Assembly (NCBI GenBank): GCA_947476925.1
Contig: CANJSF010000003.1
Location: 62,001-126,000, forward strand
DNA length: 64,000 nucleotides
Direction: 5' to 3'
Origin: Rhodospirillaceae bacterium
GTDB taxonomy: Bacteria > Pseudomonadota > Alphaproteobacteria > Rhodospirillales > Rhodospirillaceae
A program made the position numbers and the translations under genes. This document shows, in pieces, positions 26,443 to 35,894 of the stretch. Within the stretch, counting starts at the first letter, position 1. Every line of letters starts with the position of its first letter. The notes beneath the pieces were generated by a model. The model was not told the origin of the DNA, searched no databases, and worked only from the letters and a program-made list of their open reading frames with translations.

Positions 26443-28217
26443 CAGCGCATTTCCTCCACAGGCTCGACGCCATAAACGTCTAGCCCCGACGCTATCACCA
26501 GCCCGACACCACGCACAAGCGCAAGGCGCGCCAGCGAGATCGCCTGGTTGTCGGCCTGCAAAAAGCGCAATTCGGCGGCATCGTTGCCCTTGTTCCACAG
26601 GCCATGAAACTGCGAAGCCAGATCATTCAGGTAGAACGCCACGCGGTGCGGTTCATGCGTTAACGCGGCCTGCTCGACAATGCGCGGCCACGCCGCCATC
26701 AGGCGCAAGGTGCCGATTTCGTCTGGATCTGTAAGTAATTCCAAGTGCGCCTGAGCCAGGCCGGCGTCTGAGAAGTCGGCCGATGGAAACATTTCTTTGG
26801 CATGACGAAACACCGAGCGCCCACGCGCATGGGCGTATTGCACATAAAAAACTGGGTTATCGCGAGTCTTTTCCGTGACTTTGGCGTAGTCGAAGTCGAG
26901 CCCCGCATCAGATTTGCGCGTCAGCATGATAAACCGCACAACGTCTTTGCCGACGGCGTCAATTAAGTCACGCATGGTGACAAAATTACCGGCGCGCTTA
27001 GACATTTTCACTGGCTCGCCTTTGTTGAGCACTTTGACCATTTGGCAAAGCAGAACATCGACTGAACCGGCACCCGCTGTGAGCGCTTTCAACGCAGCTT
27101 GTACGCGCTTGACGTAGCCGCCGTGATCGGCGCCCCACACGTTGACCAGTTGTTTAAAACCGCGATCAACCTTGTCTTTGTGGTATGCAATATCGCCTGC
27201 GAAGTAGGTCCAGCTGCCGTCGGATTTTTGCAACGGCCTATCGATTTCGTCGCCAAACTGGGTGGCTTTGAACAAGCGCTGCGGACGCGCCTCCCAATCA
27301 TCGGGCGTCTTGCCTTTAGGCGGTTCGAGCACGCCCGTGTACATCAGGCCTGCATCTTCCAGAAACTTTACGGCATCTTTGACCTTGCCGGCGTCGACCA
27401 ATGCTCGTTCGGACGTAAACACATCATGCTGAACGCCGAGCGCCGCCAGATCGTCTTTGATCATCGCCATCATCTCGGCTACGACGAAAGCTTTGATGGG
27501 CTCGAGCCACGCCGACTCTTCGCCTGCGACCCACTTTTCTCCGTCACGCTTGGCCAGCGTTTCGGCGATGGGAATAAGATACGCTCCGCCGTACTCGATT
27601 TCTTTGCGAGCCAGCGCGGCCTGAAACTCGTCTTCAGTCAGGCGGCCCAGCACCTGCAGGTAACGCATGCGCACCGCACGCGCTGCCGAGTTCACCTGCC
27701 CGCCTGCGTCGTTGATGTAGTATTCTTTGGTCACCTGATAGCCCGCTTTGGCCAAAAGGCGCGCCAACGCGTCGCCCACCACGGCGCCCCGCGCATGGCC
27801 TACGTGCATCGGGCCCGTTGGATTAGCCGAGACATACTCAACGTTGATTGGCTCGCCCTGCCCCACATGGCCATCACCAAACTTAGTGCCGATGGTCAGC
27901 ACATGGCGCAGCGTATCGGCCCAAGTTGAGCCAACAAGACGCATGTTGATGAACCCCGGCCCGGCAACGGTCACCTCGGTGACGCCTGGAAGTTTTTTCA
28001 AGGGCTCGAGCAACAACGCGGCCAGATCACGCGGATTTTTGCCGGCGGGCTTACTGAGAACCATGGCAACGTTTGTCGCGATGTCACCATGCGTCGGATC
28101 GCGCGGCGGCTCGGCCGCCACTTTTGACAAATCAAGGTCAGCAGGCAGCGCACCGGCGCTCACCAACTCAGCGACAATCCCGACGATACGATCTTTATAC
28201 AGATTGAAAATATTCAT
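26442..28217 (-). CDS. argS: Arginyl-tRNA synthetase
   Basis: Class I synthetase charging tRNA-Arg, 591 residues. The HIGH-type motif is in [20 protein letters not shown] (about residues 130-149) and the KMSKS-type motif in [15 protein letters not shown] (about 375-389). The N-terminal additive domain and C-terminal DALR domain, ending [12 protein letters not shown], are complete. It lies 12 bases downstream of dgt and is coupled to the SPOR gene, a conserved alphaproteobacterial grouping. Confidence 0.97.
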   Translation of the reverse strand: MNIFNLYKDRIVGIVAELVSAGALPADLDLSKVAAEPPRDPTHGDIATNVAMVLSKPAGKNPRDLAALLLEPLKKLPGVTEVTVAGPGFINMRLVGSTWADTLRHVLTIGTKFGDGHVGQGEPINVEYVSANPTGPMHVGHARGAVVGDALARLLAKAGYQVTKEYYINDAGGQVNSAARAVRMRYLQVLGRLTEDEFQAALARKEIEYGGAYLIPIAETLAKRDGEKWVAGEESAWLEPIKAFVVAEMMAMIKDDLAALGVQHDVFTSERALVDAGKVKDAVKFLEDAGLMYTGVLEPPKGKTPDDWEARPQRLFKATQFGDEIDRPLQKSDGSWTYFAGDIAYHKDKVDRGFKQLVNVWGADHGGYVKRVQAALKALTAGAGSVDVLLCQMVKVLNKGEPVKMSKRAGNFVTMRDLIDAVGKDVVRFIMLTRKSDAGLDFDYAKVTEKTRDNPVFYVQYAHARGRSVFRHAKEMFPSADFSDAGLAQAHLELLTDPDEIGTLRLMAAWPRIVEQAALTHEPHRVAFYLNDLASQFHGLWNKGNDAAELRFLQADNQAISLARLALVRGVGLVIASGLDVYGVEPVEEMR

Positions 28218-28229
28218 GACAGTGGGGGT

Positions 28230-29435
28230 CTACTTTCTCGGCCCAAAGAGGCGGGCATGTTCGTCTTGGGCAAAGCGATCCGTCATGCCCGCAATATAAT
28301 CGGCGACGCGCCGCGCTGTTTTCATTTTATCCGAACCATTCAGGCCCTTGCGCCATGCTTCCGGCAATAAGCCTGGGTCACCCAGAAGTGCGCCGAAAAG
28401 ATCCTGCACCACGCGTTGCGCATGCTCGGTCATACGGTTCACTTCTGCGTGGCGGTACATATTCGCCCAAAGGAATTGCTTCAAGGCCTTATCTTTGGCC
28501 GCCATATCATCGGAAAACCCACACAACTGCGCTCCCAAGGCCCGTACGTCATCAGTAGTTTTGGGCTTGTGGGCAGCCAATCGTCGACAGGATTCGGTGA
28601 TCACATCATTAACCATCGCCCCGATAATCCGCCGTGTGGATTCGTGAATCCAAACGCCGGTTTCAAGGCCGGGGTTATGATCGCCAATGTCCTTAAACAC
28701 ACTGCCGACAAAGGGCACATTCAGCAGGTCATCGATGGCAAAAAGTTCTGCCCGCAGGCCGTCCTCAATGTCGTGGGTGTTGTACGCGATGTCATCGGAG
28801 ATCGCAGCAATTTGCGCTTCGGCGCTGGGCCACGTGGCCAGCTCCAGATCATGCGTGGCGTTATATTCCGCAATGGCCAACGGCAAAGGTTTGGAATTAG
28901 CCTGACCCAGTAACGGGCCGTTATGTTTCACCAAGCCTTCAAGCGTGTCCCACGTCAGGTTCAGTCCATCGAACGCGATGTAACGCTTCTCAAGCTTTGT
29001 TACCAATCGCAACGACTGAGCGTTATGGTCAAAGCCATTGTAATTTTGCATGCACTCCTTCAGCGCGTCTTCACCCGCATGGCCAAAACACGTGTGTCCC
29101 ATGTCATGTGCCAATGCCAACGTCTCGGCCATGTCCTCGTTGAGGCCTAAGAACCGGCTGATCGAACGTGCGATTTGTGCCACTTCAAGGCTATGCGTGA
29201 GACGCGTGCGGTGGTGGTCCCCGCCTTCATAGTCGTACACAAAAACTTGGGTCTTGTGCTTAAGGCGACGAAACGCCCCGCAATGAATGATCCGGTCGCG
29301 GTCGCGCTGATAGGCCGTGCGCGTGCGCGCTTCCGGCTCGGCATGCAGCCGCCCACGCGTTTTCGCTGGGTCGCAGGCGATCGCCGTCATGGCCCCCGCC
29401 AACGCCCTGACATCCATATTTTCGGTGTTACTCAT
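28230..29435 (-). CDS. dgt: dGTP triphosphohydrolase-like HD protein
   Basis: A 401-residue HD-domain enzyme that splits deoxynucleoside triphosphates to nucleoside and triphosphate. Family motifs are YQRDRDRIIHCGAFRRLKHK, HHRTRLTHSLEVAQIARSI, the metal motif AHDMGHTCFGHAGEDAL, and SDDIAYNTHDIEDGLRA. The length corresponds to the short Dgt-like group common in Alphaproteobacteria; exact nucleotide preference is not readable. First gene of the dgt-argS-SPOR-nagZ run; erpA is divergent. Confidence 0.93.
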   Translation of the reverse strand: MSNTENMDVRALAGAMTAIACDPAKTRGRLHAEPEARTRTAYQRDRDRIIHCGAFRRLKHKTQVFVYDYEGGDHHRTRLTHSLEVAQIARSISRFLGLNEDMAETLALAHDMGHTCFGHAGEDALKECMQNYNGFDHNAQSLRLVTKLEKRYIAFDGLNLTWDTLEGLVKHNGPLLGQANSKPLPLAIAEYNATHDLELATWPSAEAQIAAISDDIAYNTHDIEDGLRAELFAIDDLLNVPFVGSVFKDIGDHNPGLETGVWIHESTRRIIGAMVNDVITESCRRLAAHKPKTTDDVRALGAQLCGFSDDMAAKDKALKQFLWANMYRHAEVNRMTEHAQRVVQDLFGALLGDPGLLPEAWRKGLNGSDKMKTARRVADYIAGMTDRFAQDEHARLFGPRK

Positions 29436-29546
29436 GGGTGGAAACTATCCGACCCAGGCGGCAGGAGCAAATAACGCGAATCGCCCAAAAATGGCGCAAA
29501 ACCTGGGGTCCTTGAAGGTGGGGCCGCAAGCTATTACATTAGGGCC

Positions 29547-29897
29547 ATGAACCACATCGCAACCGAAGCCCAACCCGTGTCTATGACCGCCTCAGCCGCT
29601 GCTAAGGTGAACAAGCTTGTGGCGGGCGAAGGCAACCCCAACCTGATGCTTCGCTTGGCCGTTTCGGGCGGCGGATGCTCTGGGTTCTCGTACGGTTTCA
29701 GCTTGGATGACGCAGCCACCGCCGACGACAAAGTGCTGGAATTCCATGGCGCGAAACTGGTGATCGACGACGTCTCGCTCGACCTGCTGAAAGGCTCCGA
29801 GATCGACTACGCCGAAGACCTGCTAGCCTCGTCGTTCCGTATCACCAACCCCAACGCCAAATCCACCTGCGGCTGCGGCACCTCATTCGCGGTTTAA
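29547..29897 (+). CDS. erpA: Iron-sulfur cluster insertion protein ErpA
   Basis: A-type carrier that delivers [4Fe-4S] clusters to target enzymes. It has 116 residues. The three cluster cysteines are visible: one in SGGGCSGFSYGFSLDD (about residue 48) and two in STCGCGTSFAV at the C-terminus. EGNPNLMLRLAV and GSEIDYAEDLLASSF complete the HesB/IscA pattern. It starts at ATG 29547 and is divergent from dgt. In many relatives xthA follows directly; here it is 6 kb away. Its last four bases overlap the convergent RraA-family gene. Confidence 0.93.
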   Translation: MNHIATEAQPVSMTASAAAKVNKLVAGEGNPNLMLRLAVSGGGCSGFSYGFSLDDAATADDKVLEFHGAKLVIDDVSLDLLKGSEIDYAEDLLASSFRITNPNAKSTCGCGTSFAV

Positions 29898-30574
29898 TCG
29901 ATCCACTCGACGCCTTTGCTTTTGACATAGTCCTTGCCGCCGCGAACGGAATAAAGCGTCCCCTTCGTGGCGATCATATTTTTGCGCCGCTCCAAAAGCA
30001 GCTTCGTCTTTTCCTCGACGGGAATAATAATTTTTTCCGCATCACCCCTTGGCACCACGATCACGCCGTCAAGGTCGCCCAAAATAATATCGCCTGGATT
30101 GACGATGACGCCGCCAGCAGACACCGGCACGTTGACCGAACCGGGCTTTTCCCACGTGCCATGAGCAGGGTAACTGCCGCGGCACCACACCGGCACTTCA
30201 CGCGATAAAATAGCGCGTGAGTCCATCACCGCCCCATCCACAATCACAGCTTCCACGCCTAAGTGTTTAGCCGACAAGGTCAACCCCCCGCCCCACACCG
30301 CCGAGTTCAAATGGCCATTGGCGGCAACCACGATCACATCGCCGGGCTTTACGACGCCGAGTGCGGCAATCGACATGAGGTGATCGAACGTTTCGATTTT
30401 CACAGTCACAGCCGGCCCCACGATGGACCAATCGCGGTTTGCCAACGGCTTGATGGCCGGGTCCATGAGCTGCGAGCGCGGAATATTTTCAGTCACCACC
30501 TCGCGCATGGCTGCCTTGTAGCGCTCGATAAGTTCTGAGGATGGGCGCTCGATGGTAGCGATAACTTTATGCAT
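29894..30574 (-). CDS. RraA-family protein (HMG/CHA aldolase-like)
   Basis: A 226-residue member of the RraA / 4-hydroxy-4-methyl-2-oxoglutarate aldolase fold. The core reads GDVIVVAANGHLNSAVWGGG, LGVEAVIVDGAVMDSRAI with the substrate-binding Asp and Arg, and GDIILGDLDGVIVVPR. The added N-terminal helical region and the C-terminal GKDYVKSKGVEWID point to catabolic aldolase or decarboxylase relatives rather than the RNase E inhibitor. Substrate unknown. It is last of a minus-strand run, 21 bases after the HExxH protein gene, and converges with erpA with a four-base overlap. Confidence 0.85.
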   Translation of the reverse strand: MHKVIATIERPSSELIERYKAAMREVVTENIPRSQLMDPAIKPLANRDWSIVGPAVTVKIETFDHLMSIAALGVVKPGDVIVVAANGHLNSAVWGGGLTLSAKHLGVEAVIVDGAVMDSRAILSREVPVWCRGSYPAHGTWEKPGSVNVPVSAGGVIVNPGDIILGDLDGVIVVPRGDAEKIIIPVEEKTKLLLERRKNMIATKGTLYSVRGGKDYVKSKGVEWID

Positions 30575-30595
30575 CAGAATCTCCGATCAACGAGG

Positions 30596-31312
30596 TTAAG
30601 GTTTGGCGGCCGGGAATTTGGGCCAGACATTGCCCTGATCCCAATTTTGGCACATCTCAGCTATGGCCGCATAGTTCACATCATTATCAATCACAGCATT
30701 GCGTTGGGCCAGCGCCCGGTCCAGCCCATCCAGCAGCGGATCAAGGCCTTCCTTGAGATCAGTCAGTTTGCGATCTGACGAGGTTTGGGCATCGGCAGTA
30801 AAGCGCGGCTGTAGTGTTTGGACTTGCCGCTCAAGTTGCTGGCGAAGCAATGGCGCGTACTCGCGAATGCCATTGCGGTTAATCGCCACGTGCTGGTTTT
30901 CGTGATCCAAAATTACGCGGTATTCGCAACTTTGCGGTCGGTATTCGCTGGCGATAAAGACATCCATGCTCCGATATCCAAACTTCACGTCAACGCTGCT
31001 CACGTAAACACAAAACCCGCCGCGCGCCCGTGTGGCGTAGGTTTGCGCCTGCATCGACAGCGCGATTTCGCTCGACGTAATGCCGAGTGCGCGTTGATGC
31101 ACGCCGGCCACGACATGACCGCGACGACGCATGATGTTTTGAATGCCGGTGACGTTGTACTCGTTGTTATAAACCGTTGCGGCGTTATCGGTGGTGAAGT
31201 TCACCGTGACGGGAGCTGTATACGGCGGGCACGAGTTACGGCCGACTGTTTGCGCGGTGGCCTGAAAACCAAGCCCGAATGCGACAAAGGCAAACGCGAG
31301 AATGGCGCGCAT
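30596..31312 (-). CDS. Secreted HExxH protein, putative zinc peptidase
   Basis: A 238-residue protein starting MRAILAFAFVAFGLGFQATA with a cleavable signal ending near ATAQ (residue 21). A HENQH motif at about 137-141, inside YRVILDHENQHVAINRNGI, has the form of a zinc-peptidase HExxH helix. Four cysteines (about 28, 101, 129 and near the C-terminus) may form periplasmic disulfides. The C-terminal half is helical. The ATG at 31312 is chosen because it opens the signal peptide; the longer frame runs through the upstream gene. It lies seven bases after the 98-residue gene. Proteolysis is inference; no known family was recognised with confidence. Confidence 0.7.
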   Translation of the reverse strand: MRAILAFAFVAFGLGFQATAQTVGRNSCPPYTAPVTVNFTTDNAATVYNNEYNVTGIQNIMRRRGHVVAGVHQRALGITSSEIALSMQAQTYATRARGGFCVYVSSVDVKFGYRSMDVFIASEYRPQSCEYRVILDHENQHVAINRNGIREYAPLLRQQLERQVQTLQPRFTADAQTSSDRKLTDLKEGLDPLLDGLDRALAQRNAVIDNDVNYAAIAEMCQNWDQGNVWPKFPAAKP

Positions 31313-31319
31313 GCCGCAC

Positions 31320-31616
31320 TTATTTTTTGGCCTTCGCCACCAAACTTTCGACTGAGAAGCCCTGCATCCAAGCACCACCCACCACTTTTTCCACCAAACC
31401 GTCACGCTCGCGAACGAGCTCTTTGGCTAAATCCCCCGTGGGCACAAAGTCATCAATCGCTTTGCGGCTGATGGCGCCTTTTTCTTGCAGCATGTGTTCA
31501 AGGATGGTCACGCGATCGCGCAACACCCATAACTCGGACATCAACTCGGTATTCATGCGAATGAGATTGTCCATCATCTCATCGCCCGTATAGGGCTGCT
31601 TTGGGGCGTCGACCAT
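31320..31616 (-). CDS. 98-residue helical protein, unknown function
   Basis: A small soluble protein, predicted largely helical: MDNLIRMNTELMSELWVLRD, then RVTILEHMLQEKGAISRKAI and DLAKELVRERDGLVEKVV. The first helix looks coiled-coil-like. It starts nine bases after the methyltransferase gene and ends seven bases before the secreted HExxH gene, so co-transcription is likely. I do not recognise the family. The close spacing and clean codon pattern make it a real gene. Confidence 0.65.
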   Translation of the reverse strand: MVDAPKQPYTGDEMMDNLIRMNTELMSELWVLRDRVTILEHMLQEKGAISRKAIDDFVPTGDLAKELVRERDGLVEKVVGGAWMQGFSVESLVAKAKK

Positions 31617-31625
31617 GGTTGCTCT

Positions 31626-32753
31626 CTATGCTGGCTTCGAGCCGCGCACGATATACGGATATCCTTGCGCGCCAATTGTATAGGCCTCGACATTCACAAA
31701 GCCCAATTCCTTCATTACGTCGGCCCATTCAACTTCACGGGTGACGGTGAAGAACGGCTCGCCGCGATGCTCGGTATCCCAATCAAGCACGACAGCCTGC
31801 AACGGATGCACGGCAGCAAACGGCGGTGGGTCGGACATGACCAAATCGCCGCCTGGTTTGAGAATACGAAGCGCTTCTTTCAACGTGTCGATATTCACAT
31901 CAATCGGCATTTCATGTTGAAGCGCATACATAATCACGCCGTCGACCGAGTTGGACGGTTCTTTGGTGTCACGTGCGTCGCGCTGCTTGAAATCAACTTT
32001 GATTCCCATGCGTTCAGCGCCCATATGGCCCTGGCGTAACAGGTGGGGCGAAAGGTCGCTACCAACCAACTCCGCCTCGGGGAAAACTTTATGCACGGCG
32101 GCAAGCGTGCCAAAGCCGCCACAGCCTGGCTCGTAAATGCGACCGTAGCTCTTTTTCGGGAACTGCTTGGCCACGTCGATGCGCTGCTGGCGCAAGTCGT
32201 CGCCTGCTTCGACGGCCGCAAACCCGCCGCGCACGAAAACCAACGGCCCAACACCTGATCCCATCGTAATGCCGTAGAGGTCGTAGCCATCCCAACCGCC
32301 GGGCATCAGATGCCATTCGGTCTCGCTGTGATATTTCGGAATCGGAATACTTGGGTCTAATTCAAGTGAGCCGCCGGCCGGTTTGATCGGAATGGCATAG
32401 AAGGCTTCAGCTTCTGCGCGCCGCGCTTCGGTGGCTGGAATGCCCTTGGTGTAAACTTCCTCGGCCACGTAACGCTGCATCAAACGGTCGTAGCGGTAAG
32501 TCGTCGACCGTTCCGCCACGGCCTTGGCCTTTGCGATGCGCTCTGACCAAGGCTCGTTGCGCTGCGCCCAATTTTGCGCCAGTGCGGCACCTTCGGGGTC
32601 GGCATTGAAATCGGCGCGCGCGCGCTGCCGAACTGTGCCGGCCACAAAGCTTTGCAGCGAGCCTAAGAATTCCATGCCTGCTCGGCCACGCTGGGCCAAC
32701 GACACCGTCTTAAAGGGAGTAATGGGCGATTCAGGTAATGATGCATTGGTCAT
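31626..32753 (-). CDS. Class I SAM-dependent methyltransferase
   Basis: A 375-residue protein whose C-terminal half is a Rossmann methyltransferase: motif I in RIYEPGCGGFGTLAAVHKV (about residues 178-196), acidic loop in AELVGSDLSPHLL, and post-motif DGVIMYALQHEMP with EALRILKPGGDLVMSDPPPF. The N-terminal 170 residues, helical then containing YHSETEWHLMPGGWDGYD, are unusual and may shape substrate binding. The ATG at 32753 is preceded by a perfect GGAGG site; the upstream frame is non-coding. Substrate is likely a small molecule, as inference from the fold. First gene of a four-gene minus-strand run. Confidence 0.85.
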   Translation of the reverse strand: MTNASLPESPITPFKTVSLAQRGRAGMEFLGSLQSFVAGTVRQRARADFNADPEGAALAQNWAQRNEPWSERIAKAKAVAERSTTYRYDRLMQRYVAEEVYTKGIPATEARRAEAEAFYAIPIKPAGGSLELDPSIPIPKYHSETEWHLMPGGWDGYDLYGITMGSGVGPLVFVRGGFAAVEAGDDLRQQRIDVAKQFPKKSYGRIYEPGCGGFGTLAAVHKVFPEAELVGSDLSPHLLRQGHMGAERMGIKVDFKQRDARDTKEPSNSVDGVIMYALQHEMPIDVNIDTLKEALRILKPGGDLVMSDPPPFAAVHPLQAVVLDWDTEHRGEPFFTVTREVEWADVMKELGFVNVEAYTIGAQGYPYIVRGSKPA

Positions 32754-32885
32754 GGGCAACCTCCGGAAGACGAAACTATACCACCATTTCACCAAACCGA
32801 TGCTGGGAGTGTAAATAGTCCGCAGGGTGAAATAGGCCGGAAAGCCCCCAAAAAGTAAGGGCCGGACTTTTGACCGACCGCACAA

Positions 32886-32914
32886 AAAGCAAGGGCCGGT
32901 CTTTCGACCGGCCC
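32886..32914 (-). terminator. Rho-independent terminator after the receptor gene
   Basis: A nine-bp stem (GGGCCGGTC with GACCGGCCC) with a TTTC loop. Read on the minus strand it is followed by a T-rich stretch (TTGCTTTTTG). It lies about 35 bases past the receptor stop and separates it from the methyltransferase run. A second, less perfect copy of the arm sequence (GGGCCGGACTTTTGACCGACC) lies just beside it. Confidence 0.85.
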
Positions 32915-32947
32915 CCTGGAGTTCCCCCCTCCAGTAAAACGAAGGAA

Positions 32948-35665
32948 CTAGAACTTGTAGTTCATGCGCAAGCCAAAGGTGCGCTTGTCTTGCGGCACGA
33001 GACCAATACCTTGGGCCGAGAAGCTAAATCCGCCTGCAACACCAAAGTCGGTTCTTGCAAAGTCCGACGCGGCGTTTGCTGCGGCCCACTTGTTTTCATC
33101 AAACAGGTTGCGAACATAAAACTCGATCCTGAGATTATCCTTCTCAACACCAGCCCGCGTATGGAACAGCCAATAAGCATCGGTTGTCGCCAAATTCCAG
33201 AAATCAACAAACGCCTTGCCATTGTAAATGGCATCAAGACGGGCAAACCAGCTCCAATCACCAACTAGAGTATTGGAGTAATTGGCCGACATATTGCCCA
33301 TCCATTTCGGGTAACGCGGAGGGGTTTTACCCTTGAGGTTACCTTGCGCGCTGATGGTGGTCGGGTCTGCCGTGGCCCCGATGCGGAAGCCAGTGGCCGG
33401 GCTAATGCCCCCGAAATTGAAGACTTCGTTGCTAAACAGCCCCACGTTCACAAACTCTGTGAACTTGCTTTTGTTGTAGCTGAGGTTCGCATTGAAATTC
33501 CAGTTCTGGTTCAACGCTAATGCGGCCTCTAACTCGGCTCCTTTGAATTGAGCACTGCCCGAGGTGTTGATGCCCAGCGTATTTGCCGAAGCCTTCGGGA
33601 TACGGTCGCGCGCAGCCGGGTCGTCGGCATCACGCACATAAATAATGGAAATCGGCGTGGGGAAGTTTTTCCACTTGTAGTAATAGCCTGTGAAATTGAC
33701 ACGCCCTGCCCCATCGGCAAATCCTTGTTTGATGCCGCCTTCGAGGGCATCAAGATACTGAGCCGGCGTTGTGCCGATCAGCTTGCCACCGGGTGACTGT
33801 GCCGCGATTTGATCGCATTCAGATGCTGTTGACGGCAACCCAGTGCGTGGGTTGGTGTAAGCAACAGTAAATGCGTCAGAGCTGCAAATCGCAACCAAGC
33901 CGTTAATCACGCCTGGCAACGTACCGCGCGACCCTTGCGCATAGATTGTTGTTTGATCGCTAGGCTTGTAGCTCAAAATGATGCGCGGCGTTTTCTGCTT
34001 GTACTTTTGCGACAAATTCCTGACTGAGGCGCCAAAGGTTTGCGTGTTTGTGCGCGTATCCTGCATGTAGCGGAATTCAAGATCGAGCGTCAGTTGGTCG
34101 AAGATGTCATACGATGCGGAACCGTAACCGGCGTACACTTTGGCCTGGTCGCCGGCTGTCGCAGCTAAGGCGGCATTCACGGGTCCGACTGTGCAACTTT
34201 GATTGAAGCACGAGGAGACCAACAAGCCGCCGCCGCCATTCGTGATAAAGGTTTGCTTGTAATACGTACCGCCGACCAGCCAGCGGAAACGATCTTCGCC
34301 GGGCGAGGAGACGCGCAACTCGGCACTTTTATCTCTGCCGGATTGCGGATCAGCCGAATACCAGACTTCAGAATCAGAAACGTCAAAGTCACGAAGCCAA
34401 TTGGCTTTCATGTCGTTGTAACCCGCCGTCAGGGTCGCTTTGTATCCTTCAGCAAATTCCCAATCGGCGTTCAACGATCCACGGAATGTGTTGCGGCGCA
34501 AACCAAAGCCATCAATCGTCGGGATGCCTTTGATGAATTTGCGGTTGATCAGATTGTCGACCAAGAAGTTTGGCCGCGCGATTGCCGCCGGTACCGGCAC
34601 GCTTAACTCGAAATCAAAGCCAGGTCGCACACGCGCAAACTGCGTGGGGAACAAGCTGGTATTGGTTGTAATCTTGGGTGCGCCTGCCTGACCCGGCTGA
34701 GGGATTCTGCCGCAGATCCAATTTTTAGGACTTAGCGTAATCGTTTCCCCGCCGCGCGAACCAACAACAGCACCAGCCACCGACACGCCAGTTACTGTCT
34801 TGCCGGCACAAGTATCTAAGCCTGCCGATCCGAACAATCCGGGGGTTGCGACCCCGCGCGTCGCCAAGAAGGCTTCGGCGGCGGGCCCGTCATCGTCTTC
34901 CTGGTAGAAGGCCCGAAGCTTAACATTGATACTGTCAGTCGGATGGGCGAGTAACGACAGCGATGCTGATTTGGAATTCTGCTTACCCAAGCCACCGCCA
35001 TCGGAAGCGGTGAACATGCTGCCCTTATCATAGAGGCGCACATTGGCCAGATAGCCCAACTTGTTCTCGACCAAAGGACCGGTGACCTGAGCATTCATCT
35101 CATACTGGTCATAGGTCGCGCCCGAGACGTCGACTACGCCTTCGAATTTCTCAAGGTTCGGTTTTTTGGTGATGTAGTTGATGGCCCCCGCGAAAGTATT
35201 GCGACCGAAGAATGCCGATTGCGGGCCTTTGATGATTTCAACACGCTCAAGGTCTTGAATAGGCAACACCTGCGCGCCGCCCAGCGAGTAAACGCCATCG
35301 ACAAACAGCGACGTGGCTTGGAGATGCGGCAGTTGGCTTAGCACCGACACGCCGCGCATACGAATGACCGAGTTGAACCGGCCCGCAGTCAAAGAACCAA
35401 TGTTCGGGTTAAATTGAACACCCGCGGTTTGCATCGCGATGTCGCCAAGGTCTTTGAACCCGGCTTTTTGAATGTCTTCGGCCGTGAATGCGGCAATGGC
35501 GAGGGGAATTTCTTGCAATGTCTCATTGCGTTGGCGGGCAGTAACAACGATTTCTTCAATGCCGCTGACTTGTGCTTGGGCTTGCTGCTGCGCCCACCCT
35601 GATGTGCTGAAACCAGCGAGAGCAACCGAGGCTAGAAGCCCGCAACGAACGACATTCGACTGCAT
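32948..35665 (-). CDS. TonB-dependent receptor
   Basis: A complete outer-membrane receptor of 905 residues. The signal peptide ends near GWAQ (about 26), followed by a TonB box region (IEEIVVTARQRNETLQEIPL), a plug domain (about 45-160, with RVEIIKGPQSAFFGRNTFAG), and a 22-strand-type barrel ending in LRMNYKF. The start is the ATG at 35665 (MQSNVV), with a GGGGGA ribosome site; the frame upstream is non-coding. The ligand cannot be read from the sequence. It is upstream of, but separated by a terminator from, the methyltransferase run, so any shared role is only suggested. Confidence 0.93.
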   Translation of the reverse strand: MQSNVVRCGLLASVALAGFSTSGWAQQQAQAQVSGIEEIVVTARQRNETLQEIPLAIAAFTAEDIQKAGFKDLGDIAMQTAGVQFNPNIGSLTAGRFNSVIRMRGVSVLSQLPHLQATSLFVDGVYSLGGAQVLPIQDLERVEIIKGPQSAFFGRNTFAGAINYITKKPNLEKFEGVVDVSGATYDQYEMNAQVTGPLVENKLGYLANVRLYDKGSMFTASDGGGLGKQNSKSASLSLLAHPTDSINVKLRAFYQEDDDGPAAEAFLATRGVATPGLFGSAGLDTCAGKTVTGVSVAGAVVGSRGGETITLSPKNWICGRIPQPGQAGAPKITTNTSLFPTQFARVRPGFDFELSVPVPAAIARPNFLVDNLINRKFIKGIPTIDGFGLRRNTFRGSLNADWEFAEGYKATLTAGYNDMKANWLRDFDVSDSEVWYSADPQSGRDKSAELRVSSPGEDRFRWLVGGTYYKQTFITNGGGGLLVSSCFNQSCTVGPVNAALAATAGDQAKVYAGYGSASYDIFDQLTLDLEFRYMQDTRTNTQTFGASVRNLSQKYKQKTPRIILSYKPSDQTTIYAQGSRGTLPGVINGLVAICSSDAFTVAYTNPRTGLPSTASECDQIAAQSPGGKLIGTTPAQYLDALEGGIKQGFADGAGRVNFTGYYYKWKNFPTPISIIYVRDADDPAARDRIPKASANTLGINTSGSAQFKGAELEAALALNQNWNFNANLSYNKSKFTEFVNVGLFSNEVFNFGGISPATGFRIGATADPTTISAQGNLKGKTPPRYPKWMGNMSANYSNTLVGDWSWFARLDAIYNGKAFVDFWNLATTDAYWLFHTRAGVEKDNLRIEFYVRNLFDENKWAAANAASDFARTDFGVAGGFSFSAQGIGLVPQDKRTFGLRMNYKF

Positions 35666-35894
35666 CGTAAATCCCCCAATTTTTGATAGCGACCAATACC
35701 CTATTAAGTCCCTCATGAGCCCCTATCCCCAGGGGTCCAACTTTGGCGATCATAACAGAACGGTCACATCGGCCAACTGGCAAACAGGCGGCGACCTCCT
35801 TTTGTTCGTAGTGTAGCCATTTTGCCGCATCGGCCTAATTCGGGGGTGAAATGGCCGCTTGAAAAGTTAACAGCCGCGGGCAAAGAGTGTGGGT

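Noticed and set aside
26443-26598. N-terminal extension of the SPOR protein by 52 residues
   Set aside because: It is inside argS, Arg/Cys-rich and unlike the family; TGATG coupling marks the true start.
27099-27929. Plus-strand frame of 276 codons opposite argS
   Set aside because: Antisense of a complete synthetase; composition is that of a shadow frame.
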